Shown here piece after piece: positions 51,347-60,412 of a stretch of 64,000 bases of DNA. The stretch covers positions 1 to 64,000 of the forward strand of contig NZ_FYDO01000034.1 in the NCBI RefSeq assembly GCF_900187615.1, read 5' to 3'. The DNA is from Pseudomonas sp. Irchel s3f7 (GTDB taxonomy: Bacteria; Pseudomonadota; Gammaproteobacteria; Pseudomonadales; Pseudomonadaceae). A model generated the notes under the pieces. It saw only the letters and a list, made by a program, of their open reading frames with translations. It did no database searches and had not been told where the DNA came from. Within the stretch, counting starts at the first letter, position 1. Every line of letters begins with the position of its first letter. A program made the position numbers and the translations under genes.

Positions 51347-52360
51347 ATGTCGTCGATTCGTCATTTCGCTTTGGCCGCCCTGGCCAGCGCCCTTTTTGCC
51401 GGCTCCGCTGTTGCCAAGGACTACGAGCTGCTCAACGTCTCGTATGACCCGACCCGTGAGCTGTATCAGGACTACAACGCTGAGTTCATCAAGTCCTGGC
51501 AGAAGGATCATGCTGGCGACACGGTGAAGATCCAGCAGTCTCACGGCGGTTCGGGCAAGCAGGGCCGGGCGGTCATCGACGGCCTGCGTGCCGACGTCGT
51601 AACCCTGGCCCTGGCCGGTGACATCGACGAAATCGCCAAGCTCGGCAAAACCCTGCCGGCGGACTGGCAAAAACGCCTGCCGCAAGCGAGCACGCCGTAC
51701 ACCTCGACCATCGTGTTCCTGGTGCGCAAGGGCAATCCTAAAGGCATCAAGGACTGGGGCGATCTGGTCAAGAACGACGTCTCGGTGATCACCCCGAACC
51801 CGAAAACCTCCGGTGGCGCTCGCTGGAACTTCCTCGCGGCCTGGGCTTATGGCCTGAAAGCCAATGGCGGCGACGAGGCCAAGGCCAAGGAATACGTGCA
51901 GACCCTGTTCAAGCACGTGCCTGTGCTGGACACCGGTGCGCGTGGTTCGACCATCACTTTCGTCAACAACGGTCAGGGCGATGTATTGCTGGCCTGGGAA
52001 AACGAAGCCTTCCTGGCGCTGAAAGAAGAGGGCGGCGCCGAGAAGTTCGACATCGTCGTGCCTTCGCTGTCGATCCTCGCCGAGCCACCAGTGGCCGTGG
52101 TCGATAAAAACGCGGAGAAAAAGGGCAACACCGAGATCGCCGAGGCATACCTCAAGCACCTGTACAGCCCGGCTGGCCAGGAAATCGCGGCGAAAAACTT
52201 CTATCGTCCACGTGACAAGGATGTGGCCGCCAAGTACGCCCAGCAGTTCCCGAAACTGGAGCTGGTGAGCATCGACAAGGACTTCGGCGGGTGGAAAACC
52301 GCGCAGCCGAAATTCTTTAACGACGGTGGCGTGTTCGACCAGATCTACCAGGCGCAGTAA
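51347..52360 (+). CDS. sbp: Sulfate-binding periplasmic protein
   Basis: 337 residues. A signal peptide (cleaved near AVA-KD) precedes the mature YELLNVSYDPTRELY start that is diagnostic for Sbp/CysP. The sulfate pocket strings QSHGGSGKQ, TLALAGDIDEI and NPKTSGGARWN follow. It delivers sulfate (and thiosulfate) to the CysTWA importer encoded next. Low aromatic and sulfur residue content is usual for this protein. A hairpin after the stop probably lowers expression of the membrane genes relative to it. Confidence 0.96.
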   Translation: MSSIRHFALAALASALFAGSAVAKDYELLNVSYDPTRELYQDYNAEFIKSWQKDHAGDTVKIQQSHGGSGKQGRAVIDGLRADVVTLALAGDIDEIAKLGKTLPADWQKRLPQASTPYTSTIVFLVRKGNPKGIKDWGDLVKNDVSVITPNPKTSGGARWNFLAAWAYGLKANGGDEAKAKEYVQTLFKHVPVLDTGARGSTITFVNNGQGDVLLAWENEAFLALKEEGGAEKFDIVVPSLSILAEPPVAVVDKNAEKKGNTEIAEAYLKHLYSPAGQEIAAKNFYRPRDKDVAAKYAQQFPKLELVSIDKDFGGWKTAQPKFFNDGGVFDQIYQAQ

Positions 52361-52380
52361 TCTTAAATAGCCATCAACGA

Positions 52381-52407
52381 GCCCCGGATTCGACTCCGGG
52401 GCTTATT
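52381..52407 (+). terminator. Attenuator hairpin between sbp and cysT
   Basis: GCCCCGGA-TTCGAC-TCCGGGGC followed by TTATTG: an 8-bp GC-rich stem 20 bases after sbp with only a weak T tract. It likely allows partial readthrough into cysTWA. Confidence 0.7.
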
Positions 52408-52429
52408 GCGTTCTCAACCAAGGACTTTT

Positions 52430-53248
52430 ATGTCGCGTCGTATCTCCCCCGTCATACCCGGCTTCGGGCTGACGCTGGGCTACACCTTGGTGTATCTCAG
52501 CCTGATTGTGCTCATACCCCTGGCGGCGATGTTCGTGCACGCCGCTCAACTTACCTGGGAACAGTTCTGGGCAATCATCTCGGCGCCCAGAGTGCTGGCG
52601 GCGTTGAAGCTCAGCTTCGGCACCGCCCTGTGTGCCGCGATCATCAACGGCATCATCGGCACGCTCCTGGCCTGGGTATTAGTGCGCTATACCTTCCCTG
52701 GACGAAAAGTGATCGATGCAATGATCGACTTGCCGTTCGCATTGCCCACTGCCGTCGCGGGTATCGCACTGACCGCGCTGTACACACCTACCGGTCTGGT
52801 CGGTCAATTCGCAGCGGATTTGGGTTTCAAGATTGCCTATGCCCCCTTGGGCATCACCCTTGCCCTCACTTTTGTGACACTTCCATTCGTAGTACGTACC
52901 GTACAGCCAGTATTGGCCGATATTCCCCGTGAAGTGGAAGAAGCGGCCGCGTGCCTCGGTGCCAAACCGTTGCAGGTATTCCGCCATATTCTGGTTCCGG
53001 CACTGCTTCCGGCGTGGCTGACAGGGTTCGCCCTGGCCTTTGCCCGCGGGGTCGGCGAGTACGGTTCGGTGATTTTCATCGCCGGCAACATGCCGATGAA
53101 AACCGAGATCCTGCCGCTGCTGATCATGGTCAAGCTCGACCAGTACGATTACACCGGCGCTACCTCCATTGGTGTACTGATGCTGGTGGTTTCTTTCATT
53201 CTGCTGCTGCTGATCAACTTGCTGCAGCGACGCATCGAAACCCCATAA
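52430..53248 (+). CDS. cysT: Sulfate ABC transporter permease CysT
   Basis: 272 residues with six membrane helices and the permease EAA loop (EVEEAAACLGAKPLQVFRHILVP). LPFALPTAVAGIALTALY is typical of CysT/CysU. It forms the membrane channel with CysW, driven by CysA. ATG 52430 follows a GGACTTTT ribosome site; an upstream frame extension to 52406 adds only a few residues. Confidence 0.95.
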   Translation: MSRRISPVIPGFGLTLGYTLVYLSLIVLIPLAAMFVHAAQLTWEQFWAIISAPRVLAALKLSFGTALCAAIINGIIGTLLAWVLVRYTFPGRKVIDAMIDLPFALPTAVAGIALTALYTPTGLVGQFAADLGFKIAYAPLGITLALTFVTLPFVVRTVQPVLADIPREVEEAAACLGAKPLQVFRHILVPALLPAWLTGFALAFARGVGEYGSVIFIAGNMPMKTEILPLLIMVKLDQYDYTGATSIGVLMLVVSFILLLLINLLQRRIETP

Positions 53249-53261
53249 GGAGGCGGCACCC

Positions 53262-54131
53262 ATGTCCCAATCGTCTATTGCTGCCGCGTCCTCGAACGCT
53301 GCCCGTCGTGGCAGTGCAACGTCGCGGCGAGTCCTGATCGGTCTTGGCTGGCTGATTTTTGCGCTGTTCCTGTTGCTGCCGCTGTTCATCGTGGTGTCCC
53401 AGGGCCTGAAGCTCGGCCTCGGTGCGTTCTTTTCCGCGATCTTTGAACCGGATGCGTTGTCGGCACTGAAACTCACGGTGATTGCCGTACTGATCTCGGT
53501 GCCGCTGAACCTGGTGTTCGGTGTCAGCGCCGCGTGGTGCGTGAGCAAGTACTCGTTCCGCGGCAAGAGCATGCTGGTGACGCTGATCGATCTGCCGTTC
53601 TCGGTATCGCCGGTGATCGCGGGTCTGGTCTATGTGCTGATGTTCGGCGCCCAGGGCTTGTTCGGCCCTTGGTTGCAGGATCACGACATCCAGATCGTCT
53701 TCGCCCTGCCGGGTATCGTGCTGGCGACGATTTTCGTCACCGTGCCGTTCGTGGCCCGTGAACTGATCCCGCTGATGCAGGAACAAGGCACCCAGGAAGA
53801 GGAGGCCGCGCGCCTGCTCGGCGCCAACGGTTGGCAGATGTTCTGGCACGTCACTGTGCCCAACATCAAATGGGGCCTGATCTATGGCGTGGTGCTGTGT
53901 ACCGCGCGGGCCATGGGTGAATTCGGTGCGGTGTCGGTGGTTTCCGGGCACATTCGCGGGGTGACCAACACCTTGCCGCTGCACGTCGAGATCCTCTACA
54001 ACGAATACAACCACGTGGCCGCGTTCGCCGTGGCGAGCCTGTTGCTGATCCTGGCGCTCTTCATCCTGCTGCTCAAGCAGTGGAGCGAAAACCGTATTAA
54101 CCGCCTGCGCGCCAGCGCCGCGGAGGAATAA
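53262..54131 (+). CDS. cysW: Sulfate ABC transporter permease CysW
   Basis: 289 residues, six membrane helices, EAA loop TQEEEAARLLGANGWQMFWHV and the CysW-typical LPFSVSPVIAGLVYVLMFG. It pairs with CysT. AAGGAGG lies 9 bases before the ATG and the gene follows cysT by 13 bases. The Ala/Ser-rich N terminus of about 25 residues is normal for Pseudomonas CysW. Confidence 0.95.
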   Translation: MSQSSIAAASSNAARRGSATSRRVLIGLGWLIFALFLLLPLFIVVSQGLKLGLGAFFSAIFEPDALSALKLTVIAVLISVPLNLVFGVSAAWCVSKYSFRGKSMLVTLIDLPFSVSPVIAGLVYVLMFGAQGLFGPWLQDHDIQIVFALPGIVLATIFVTVPFVARELIPLMQEQGTQEEEAARLLGANGWQMFWHVTVPNIKWGLIYGVVLCTARAMGEFGAVSVVSGHIRGVTNTLPLHVEILYNEYNHVAAFAVASLLLILALFILLLKQWSENRINRLRASAAEE

Positions 54132-54134
54132 TTC

Positions 54135-55124
54135 ATGTCGATCGAAGTGCGTAACGTCAGCAAGAATTTCAACGCGTTCAAGGCGCTGGACAACATCAGC
54201 CTGGACATCCAGAGCGGCGAACTCGTCGCGTTGCTCGGCCCGTCCGGTTGCGGCAAGACCACGCTGTTGCGGATCATCGCCGGCCTGGAAACCCCGGATC
54301 AGGGCAACATCGTGTTCCACGGTGAAGACGTCTCCGGCCACGACGTGCGCGATCGCAACGTCGGTTTCGTGTTCCAGCACTACGCCCTGTTCCGCCACAT
54401 GACGGTGTTCGACAACGTCGCGTTCGGCCTGCGCATGAAACCGAAAAACCAGCGCCCGAGCGAAAGCCAGATCGCCACCAAAGTGCACGAACTGTTGAAC
54501 ATGGTGCAGCTGGACTGGTTGTCGGATCGCTACCCGGAACAGCTCTCCGGTGGTCAGCGTCAGCGTATTGCCCTGGCCCGAGCGCTGGCGGTTGAGCCGA
54601 AAGTGCTGTTGCTCGACGAACCTTTTGGCGCCCTCGACGCCAAGGTCCGTAAAGAGCTGCGCCGCTGGTTGGCGCGCCTGCACGAAGACATCAATCTGAC
54701 CTCGGTATTCGTGACCCACGACCAGGAAGAAGCCATGGAAGTGGCCGACCGCATCGTGGTGATGAACAAGGGCGTGATCGAGCAGATCGGCTCACCGGGC
54801 GACGTCTACGAAAACCCGGCCAGCGATTTCGTCTATCACTTCCTCGGCGACTCCAATCGCCTGCATCTGGGTGGCGACGATCACGTGTTGTTCCGTCCGC
54901 ATGAAGTGTCGCTGTCGCGGCATGAACTGGAAGATCACCACGCCGCTGAAGTGCGTGATATTCGACCGCTGGGGGCGACGACGCGGGTGACGTTGAAGGT
55001 CGAAGGTCAGAGCGATCTGATTGAAGCCGAAGTGGTCAAGGATCACGACAGCCTGGTGGGGTTGGCGAAGGGCGAGACGTTGTTCTTCAAGCCGAAGGTC
55101 TGGCAGAAAGTCGCCAACATCTGA
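54135..55124 (+). CDS. cysA: Sulfate ABC transporter ATPase CysA
   Basis: 329 residues. The ABC ATPase domain has Walker A GPSGCGKTT, a Q loop at FVFQHYALF, signature LSGGQRQRIALARAL and Walker B VLLLDEPFGALDAK. A C-terminal TOBE-like domain (about 240-329) is also present. It powers sulfate import through CysTW. It begins 3 bases after the cysW stop with GGAGG upstream. Last gene of the sulfate operon; a REP palindrome follows. Confidence 0.96.
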   Translation: MSIEVRNVSKNFNAFKALDNISLDIQSGELVALLGPSGCGKTTLLRIIAGLETPDQGNIVFHGEDVSGHDVRDRNVGFVFQHYALFRHMTVFDNVAFGLRMKPKNQRPSESQIATKVHELLNMVQLDWLSDRYPEQLSGGQRQRIALARALAVEPKVLLLDEPFGALDAKVRKELRRWLARLHEDINLTSVFVTHDQEEAMEVADRIVVMNKGVIEQIGSPGDVYENPASDFVYHFLGDSNRLHLGGDDHVLFRPHEVSLSRHELEDHHAAEVRDIRPLGATTRVTLKVEGQSDLIEAEVVKDHDSLVGLAKGETLFFKPKVWQKVANI

Positions 55125-55142
55125 CTCTGATCGAAGGAAACC

Positions 55143-55224
55143 CTGTAGGAGCTGGCTTGCCAGCGATCAATGACAACGCGGTGTGTTTGATGCACCGCTA
55201 TCGCCGGCAAGCCGGCTCCTACAG
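55143..55224. repeat. REP-type palindrome between cysA and the Mpo1-like gene
   Basis: CTGTAGGAGCTGGCTTGCC.. (55143-55167) is inverted as ..GGCAAGCCGGCTCCTACAG (55200-55224) with few mismatches. The TGTAGGAGC family also occurs at 60303-60393. It lies between convergent genes. Confidence 0.85.
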
Positions 55225-55230
55225 ATCCGT

Positions 55231-55755
55231 TCAGGCCGCCGCATTTTTGCGACTGACCCGAACACCCCCTGCCCGCGCCTCGATCTGCTCTTTCAGCTCA
55301 TGCCGCATCCCCAGCATGAACGCCAGTTCGGCCACCACAAACAACGGCCCGACAATCAACCCCGTCACGTCATCGACGAACGCCGGTTTGCGTCCTTCGT
55401 AATGATGGCCGACAAACTGGATCGCCCAGCCAATCACAAACATCGCCACACCGCTGCTCAGCCACACCAGCGTGCTTTGCTGTGCAAGCACATGGCCGGT
55501 CCACACGGACAACCCGAGCAACACTGTCATCAGCACGCCCAGGCGCAACTCCAGCCGCAGGTAAAACCACGCCGACGCCAGCGCCACCAGCACCGCGGGC
55601 GAAATCCACACGCCACCCAGCGACCATTCCGGCCGGGACAGCAACACCGCGACGGCCACCACGATCAGGGGAATACCAATGAAGTGCGTGGCAATGTTGC
55701 GCGGGTCGCGGTGGTACGCGGCGTATTGACTGAGGTGGTCGACGAGGCTTTTCAT
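55231..55755 (-). CDS. DUF962 / Mpo1-like membrane protein
   Basis: 174 residues. The Mpo1 family motifs are YHRDPRNIATHFIGIPLI near the N terminus (His ligand), FVGHHYEGRKPAFVDD and a late GPLFVVAELAF. About four membrane helices. Yeast Mpo1 is an iron-dependent dioxygenase acting on 2-hydroxy fatty acids; bacterial members are uncharacterised. The His residues of the family are present. ATG 55755 with AGGAGAAC upstream. Confidence 0.85.
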   Translation of the reverse strand: MKSLVDHLSQYAAYHRDPRNIATHFIGIPLIVVAVAVLLSRPEWSLGGVWISPAVLVALASAWFYLRLELRLGVLMTVLLGLSVWTGHVLAQQSTLVWLSSGVAMFVIGWAIQFVGHHYEGRKPAFVDDVTGLIVGPLFVVAELAFMLGMRHELKEQIEARAGGVRVSRKNAAA

Positions 55756-55839
55756 TGTTGTTCTCCTGTAGGGTGATGAGATCATGCCCCGGCGCCACGT
55801 TGCGCTCTGTCAGCCAGGCGACAATCTCTAGGAGTTTTC

Positions 55840-56529
55840 ATGGATATGCAGGACTGGCGTCCACGCCTGATGCGCGGTCAGTGGTTCAGTCAATTGCCTG
55901 TTTCCCTACAGGATAGTCTGCTGTCGGCCACCAAGGTACGACGCCTGACGCCGGGCCAGCGGCTGTTCAAACGCGGCGATCGACCCTGCGGCCTGTATGC
56001 GGTGCTGGAGGGGGCGGTACGCATCGGCGCCGTGAACGAGCAAGGCAAAGAGGCGCTGCTGAGCCTGGTGGAAGCGCCGCACTGGTTCGGTGAAATCGGT
56101 TTGTTCGATGGTCAGCCACGGACCCACGACGCATTTGGCGTGGGCCAATGCACCTTGTTGCACATCCCGCAAAACGTCCTGCTGGCCTTGCTCGACCAAC
56201 AGCCGCTGCACTGGCGGCCACTGGCGCTGCTGATGAGCCATAAGCTGCGCCTGACATTCATCAACCTCGAACAACTGAGCCTGATGCCAGCCCCGACCCG
56301 GCTGGCGCACCGCTTGCTGATGATCGCCGCAGGCTACGGCGGCGAAATCGACGAACCGCGTCGCATCCTGCAACTGCCGCAGGAACAGCTTGCCGCCATG
56401 TTGTCGCTGTCGCGCCAGACCACCAACCAGATCCTCAAGGATTTGCAGGGCCAGGGGATCATCGGGCTGAGTTACGGCGAAATTGAAATCCTTGATGCCG
56501 AGCGGTTGCGGGTGTTGGCGATGGTTTGA
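55840..56529 (+). CDS. Crp/Fnr-family transcriptional regulator
   Basis: 229 residues. A cyclic-nucleotide-binding-like beta barrel (about 25-125: RLFKRGDRPCGLYAVLEGAVRIG, WFGEIGLFDGQPRTHDA) is followed by a helix and a winged HTH (about 175-225: LQLPQEQLAAMLSLSRQTTNQILKDLQGQGII). There is no Fnr-type cysteine cluster, so it is probably not an oxygen-sensing Fe-S protein. The ligand is unknown. AGGAG lies 5 bases before the ATG. Confidence 0.9.
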   Translation: MDMQDWRPRLMRGQWFSQLPVSLQDSLLSATKVRRLTPGQRLFKRGDRPCGLYAVLEGAVRIGAVNEQGKEALLSLVEAPHWFGEIGLFDGQPRTHDAFGVGQCTLLHIPQNVLLALLDQQPLHWRPLALLMSHKLRLTFINLEQLSLMPAPTRLAHRLLMIAAGYGGEIDEPRRILQLPQEQLAAMLSLSRQTTNQILKDLQGQGIIGLSYGEIEILDAERLRVLAMV

Positions 56530-56583
56530 TGCCTGATAACGCGTCAGAAAATGTAGCTGGACTTCAATCATGATCTGCACTAA

Positions 56584-56624
56584 ATACAATGCATATCGTC
56601 TTTTTTATAAAATATGCACTGTAT
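56584..56624. promoter_or_regulatory. hipBA operator palindrome
   Basis: ATACAATGCATAT (56584-56596) and ATATGCACTGTAT (56612-56624) are inverted copies with one mismatch, 15 bases apart. A further CGATGCAT (56626-56633) follows. The region overlaps the likely promoter (TTTTTTATAAAATATGC) just before hipB, the site expected for HipB autorepression. Confidence 0.65.
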
Positions 56625-56642
56625 ACGATGCATGGTGGTGAA

Positions 56643-56891
56643 ATGGAAAACCTTGGCAAGCTGATCCGAACGTTACGCAAGGAGAGAAAACTCTCCCAGC
56701 AGGCATTGGCACAGCAATACGGAATGAGCCGGGCAACGATCTCCGGCATCGAAAACAACACCCTCCCCGAAATTGGCCTGCGCAAGGTCGAGGCGATCCT
56801 CAATGGCCTCGGTTATGAGCTGACGGCTGTGCCGCGACAGTCGAAGCGGCCGACGCTGGACACCCTGAAAAAGGTGGACTTCCATGGATGA
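56643..56891 (+). CDS. hipB: HipB-like antitoxin, XRE-type HTH
   Basis: 82 residues: LGKLIRTLRKERKLSQQALAQ, then MSRATISGIENNTLPEIGLRKVEAIL is a clear Cro/CI HTH. The C-terminal tail PTLDTLKKVDFHG is longer than the fold, as in HipB. ATG 56643 fits better than an upstream ATG at 56589 that overlaps the operator. Its last codons overlap hipA by 8 bases. It would repress the operon and hold HipA inactive. Confidence 0.88.
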   Translation: MENLGKLIRTLRKERKLSQQALAQQYGMSRATISGIENNTLPEIGLRKVEAILNGLGYELTAVPRQSKRPTLDTLKKVDFHG

Positions 56892-58116
56892 GCCGCAGGA
56901 AAAGGATCGACTGGCGATCAGTGTTTCCAACAGTGCAGTGGGAATCCTTGGTCGCGGTCAGCTTCCTGTTGATACCGTGTTTGCTTACGCCGAAAACGCG
57001 TCAGAGCAAGACGCCGTCTCGTTGACCATGCCGGTGCGGCTGGAGAGTTACGCGTGGGAATCGGGCGTTCCACCGGTTTTTGAAATGAATCTGCCTGAAG
57101 GCGCCCTGCGTGATGAATTGACTCGTCGCTTCAGCAAGGCCGTCCGAGGGTTTGACGATTTCTCGATGCTTGCCATCGTCGGCCCGCACCAGCTCGGAAG
57201 GGTCGGCATTTCAAAAGCCCAGGGTCCGGGTGAGCAGCCACCTGAAACCAGCCTGGCGGACCTTCTTGTGCATGATGGTGCGCAAGGTCTGTTCGAAGAC
57301 CTCTTGCAGACCTATGGCCAGTATTCGGGGGTTTCCGGAGTGCAGCCGAAGGTACTGGTGCGTGACAGCGCGTCGACCATCGATCGGCTGTCCCATCGGG
57401 GGGCCACGCATTTGGTCAAGGCCTTTCGTCCTGAGCAATACCCGGAGCTCGCTGCCAATGAATACTTCTGCATGCGGGCGGCGTTGCATTCGGGTCTCGA
57501 AGTGCCGAAGTTTGAACTCAGTGAGCACGGCAAGTTTTTGATCGTTGAACGCTTCGACCTGAATGAAAAAGGTTACCTGGGGTTCGAGGACTTTTGCGTG
57601 CTCAATGCGTGGCCATCAAAAGCCAAATACGATGGTTCATACGAAGGTGCGGCCAAGCAGATCAAGGCCTTTGTTTCTCCTCCTTTGCTCAATCAGGCAT
57701 TGGAGTCGTTTTTCAAAATCGTCGCGCTTTCATCGGGTCTGAAGAATGGCGACGCGCACCTGAAGAACTTCGGTGTTTTGTACGAAGACTGCGGAGTCGA
57801 TGCAGCAATCAGCCTGGCACCTGCCTACGACATCATCACTACGTCGGTCTACATCAAGGCCGATAGCATGGCGCTGCTATTGGGCGGATCGAAGGCGTGG
57901 CCGAAGTACAAGATGCTGATGCGGTTTGGCCGTTCCGCCTGCAATTTGACCGAGGGGCGTTGCAATGAATTGTTGCAACAGGTCATGCATGGGATGTCAG
58001 TGGCGATGGGCGAGATGGGCCAATACATAAAAACAAGCAGTGCCTTTTCCGAGGTTGGAGAGGCAATGCTGGGGCAGTGGAACGAGGGTATGGCACGCAG
58101 CCTGGTCAAAGGCTGA
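56884..58116 (+). CDS. hipA: HipA-family serine/threonine kinase toxin
   Basis: 410 residues. The N-terminal HipA domain (about 10-110) is followed by the kinase-like core: YSGVSGVQPKVLV (P-loop region), THLVKAFRPEQYPELAANEYFCM, LIVERFDL and the catalytic motif LKNGDAHLKNF, then LAPAYDI (metal site). E. coli HipA phosphorylates glutamyl-tRNA synthetase and induces persistence; the target here is not known. The variant P-loop (Q-P-K in place of E-K) is seen in several HipA subfamilies. It overlaps hipB by 8 bases, so the two are coupled. Confidence 0.92.
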   Translation: MDEPQEKDRLAISVSNSAVGILGRGQLPVDTVFAYAENASEQDAVSLTMPVRLESYAWESGVPPVFEMNLPEGALRDELTRRFSKAVRGFDDFSMLAIVGPHQLGRVGISKAQGPGEQPPETSLADLLVHDGAQGLFEDLLQTYGQYSGVSGVQPKVLVRDSASTIDRLSHRGATHLVKAFRPEQYPELAANEYFCMRAALHSGLEVPKFELSEHGKFLIVERFDLNEKGYLGFEDFCVLNAWPSKAKYDGSYEGAAKQIKAFVSPPLLNQALESFFKIVALSSGLKNGDAHLKNFGVLYEDCGVDAAISLAPAYDIITTSVYIKADSMALLLGGSKAWPKYKMLMRFGRSACNLTEGRCNELLQQVMHGMSVAMGEMGQYIKTSSAFSEVGEAMLGQWNEGMARSLVKG

Positions 58117-59121
58117 TCACCGCAACCCATCCCGAAACTGCCCAGGCGTCATTCCCGTCCAGCGCTTGAAGGCGCGGCTGAAGCTGCTGGTGTCGGCAAA
58201 TCCGAGCAAGTAACTGATCTCGCTCAGTGACACCTGCAGGTCACGCAGGTGCAGCAGCGCGAGGTTTTCGCGGCTTTCGTTGAGCAGGGTGTCGAACCGG
58301 CAGCCTTCGTCGGCCAGGTGCCGTTGCAGGCTGCGCAGGCTCAGGTGCAACGTCTGGGCGATGTGTTCGGCGCTGGGTTCGCCTTCGGGCAGTTGTTCTT
58401 CAATGGCATCGCGGACTTTGCGTTCCCACGTCAACGGTTTGAGTTGCGCGAGGGTACGCCTGAGCACGGTTTCGTTGTGCTCGGCCAGTTCCGGGTTCGC
58501 GTCGTCGAGGTGGCTGTCGAAGTCGGTGAGGGCGAACTCCAGCCGGTCCTCATCGGCGCCGAAGTGCACCGGCGAGCGAAAGACTTTATGCCATTGCTGT
58601 GCATCCACAGGCTCCGGGCGGCGCAGGTACGTCGCCAGTGGCGCATAGTCGCGGCCGAGGCGATTGCGGCAGGTGCGCACGTAAATCGCCATGAACGCAT
58701 CAATGGCTTCGAAGGCCGGCGGTGGATTGCCGATCGGCATCTTCAGGCGAAAGTGGTAGCGATCCTCGGCCCGGCTCAGCTCCAGCTCCAGGGCATCGCT
58801 GACCACCTGGTGATAACGCACGATCCGCTCGAACACTTCTCGCAGGCTGCCGCTGGCCACCAGCGCATAACCCAGCGCATGAAACGTGGTGGGGCTGACA
58901 AAACGGGAAACACGCAAACCAATCGCCGGGTCGCCGCTGACCTGCACTGCCAATTCCCACAGGCGCGTGGTGCCGGACAACGGGTAGCGGGCGTTCGGGT
59001 CGTCCATCAACTGCGGGTCGAGCCCCGCTTGCTGGCACAGGCTGGTGCTGTCGAGGCCAAGGGCGTCGAGTTGCTTGCGCAAGGCGCGGGTCCAGCTGGC
59101 GAGGGAGGTCGGTTCAGTCAT
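58117..59121 (-). CDS. AraC-family regulator with arabinose-binding-like N domain (OruR/GbdR-size)
   Basis: 334 residues. The N-terminal ligand domain of the Arabinose_bd type (about 20-210; LGYALVASGSLREVFERIVRY is typical) is followed by an AraC HTH pair (about 235-330: IAQTLHLSLRSLQRHLADEG and ISYLLGFADTSSFSRAFKRWTGMTPGQFR). It is divergent from the desaturase gene at 59222, with 100 bases between starts, so it most likely activates that gene. The ligand is unknown, perhaps a fatty acid. Confidence 0.9.
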   Translation of the reverse strand: MTEPTSLASWTRALRKQLDALGLDSTSLCQQAGLDPQLMDDPNARYPLSGTTRLWELAVQVSGDPAIGLRVSRFVSPTTFHALGYALVASGSLREVFERIVRYHQVVSDALELELSRAEDRYHFRLKMPIGNPPPAFEAIDAFMAIYVRTCRNRLGRDYAPLATYLRRPEPVDAQQWHKVFRSPVHFGADEDRLEFALTDFDSHLDDANPELAEHNETVLRRTLAQLKPLTWERKVRDAIEEQLPEGEPSAEHIAQTLHLSLRSLQRHLADEGCRFDTLLNESRENLALLHLRDLQVSLSEISYLLGFADTSSFSRAFKRWTGMTPGQFRDGLR

Positions 59122-59221
59122 GCTGATTGGCGCTTCCAGTCAACAGGTTGGCGTTCTCGGCTACCGCGTTGCGAGGCTTCGCAAGGCAGGATGCAACCAT
59201 CAATAACCAGAGGATGGAAGC

Positions 59222-60295
59222 ATGGACGGTACTTCTGCAAGTCCCCAGCGACTGAATGCAGCTCAGCGATCAGCACATATTCGCCAAGTAGTGCTGGCCA
59301 GAGGGGTTGAGCTGCGTGAGCGTTACCCGATTCTCAAACATCAGGATGCCCTCGGCGCGGGCATTCTGGGCTTGGCGCTGACCGGCATGATCGGTTCGGC
59401 GGCGCTCTACATCACCGGGCACATGGCCTGGTGGGCGTGCCTGTTGCTCAACGCTTTTTTCGCGTCGTTGACCCATGAGCTGGAGCACGACCTGATTCAC
59501 AGCATGTACTTCCGCAAACAGAAGGTGCCGCACAACCTGATGATGGGGTTGGTATGGCTGGCGCGACCGAGCACGATCAACCCGTGGATTCGCCGCCATC
59601 TGCACCTCAATCACCACAAGGTTTCCGGTACGGAAACCGACATGGAAGAGCGGGCGATCACCAACGGCGAGCCTTGGGGAGTCGCCCGTTTGTTGATGGT
59701 CGGTGACAACATGATGTCGTCGTTCATCCGCATGCTTCGCGCAAAAACATGGGCGCAAAAGTACAGCATCATTTACCGCACGCTGAAGGTCTACGCGCCG
59801 CTGGCGCTGGTGCATTGGGGCGCGTGGTACGTGTTCCTCGGTTTCCACGCCGCGAACGGCATCACGCATCTGATGGGCACGCCAATCGAATGGTCGGCGA
59901 CCACGTTGTCAGTGATGCAGGTGATCGATATCGCGGCGGTGGTGATCATCGGCCCGAACGTGTTGCGCACGTTCTGCCTGCACTTCGTCAGCTCGAACAT
60001 GCACTATTACGGCGACATCGAGCCGGGCAATGTGATGCAGCAATGCCAAGTGCTGAACGCATGGTGGTTGTGGCCGTTGCAGGCGTTCTGCTTCAACTTC
60101 GGCAGCAGCCATGGCATCCATCACTTTGTGGTGAAGGAACCGTTTTACATCCGCCAGTTGACCGTGCCGGTGGCGCACAAGGTGATGCGCGAGATGGGCG
60201 TGCGGTTTAATGATTTTGGGACGTTTGCGCGGGCGAACCGGTTTGTGCGCAGGGAAGAAGTACAGGGGCAGACTGTGGAGAGTGCGCGCGCTTGA
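59222..60295 (+). CDS. Membrane fatty acid desaturase / hydroxylase family protein
   Basis: 357 residues. The histidine boxes are HELEHDLIH, HLHLNHH and HGIHH with an extra NMHYY motif. Four or more membrane segments. It belongs to the fatty-acid-desaturase superfamily but differs from DesA at 47546 in spacing and motifs; alkane- or lipid-hydroxylating relatives share these boxes, so the substrate is open. GGATGGAAGC precedes the ATG. It is probably controlled by the divergent AraC regulator. Confidence 0.88.
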   Translation: MDGTSASPQRLNAAQRSAHIRQVVLARGVELRERYPILKHQDALGAGILGLALTGMIGSAALYITGHMAWWACLLLNAFFASLTHELEHDLIHSMYFRKQKVPHNLMMGLVWLARPSTINPWIRRHLHLNHHKVSGTETDMEERAITNGEPWGVARLLMVGDNMMSSFIRMLRAKTWAQKYSIIYRTLKVYAPLALVHWGAWYVFLGFHAANGITHLMGTPIEWSATTLSVMQVIDIAAVVIIGPNVLRTFCLHFVSSNMHYYGDIEPGNVMQQCQVLNAWWLWPLQAFCFNFGSSHGIHHFVVKEPFYIRQLTVPVAHKVMREMGVRFNDFGTFARANRFVRREEVQGQTVESARA

Positions 60296-60302
60296 TGGCC
60301 TC

Positions 60303-60393
60303 ATCGCTGGCAAGCCAGCGCCTACAGGGTTTGTCGGTGTGAATGCGATCGTCGTATCACATCGATCATTGTAGGAGCTGGCTTGCCAGCGAT
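60303..60393. repeat. REP-type palindrome
   Basis: ATCGCTGGCAAGCCAGCGCC.. (60303-60326) is inverted as TGTAGGAGCTGGCTTGCCAG.. (60370-60393). Same family as 55143-55224. It lies between the convergent desaturase and sulfatase genes. Confidence 0.85.
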
Positions 60394-60412
60394 GGCGGTA
60401 GATCAGGCTGAA

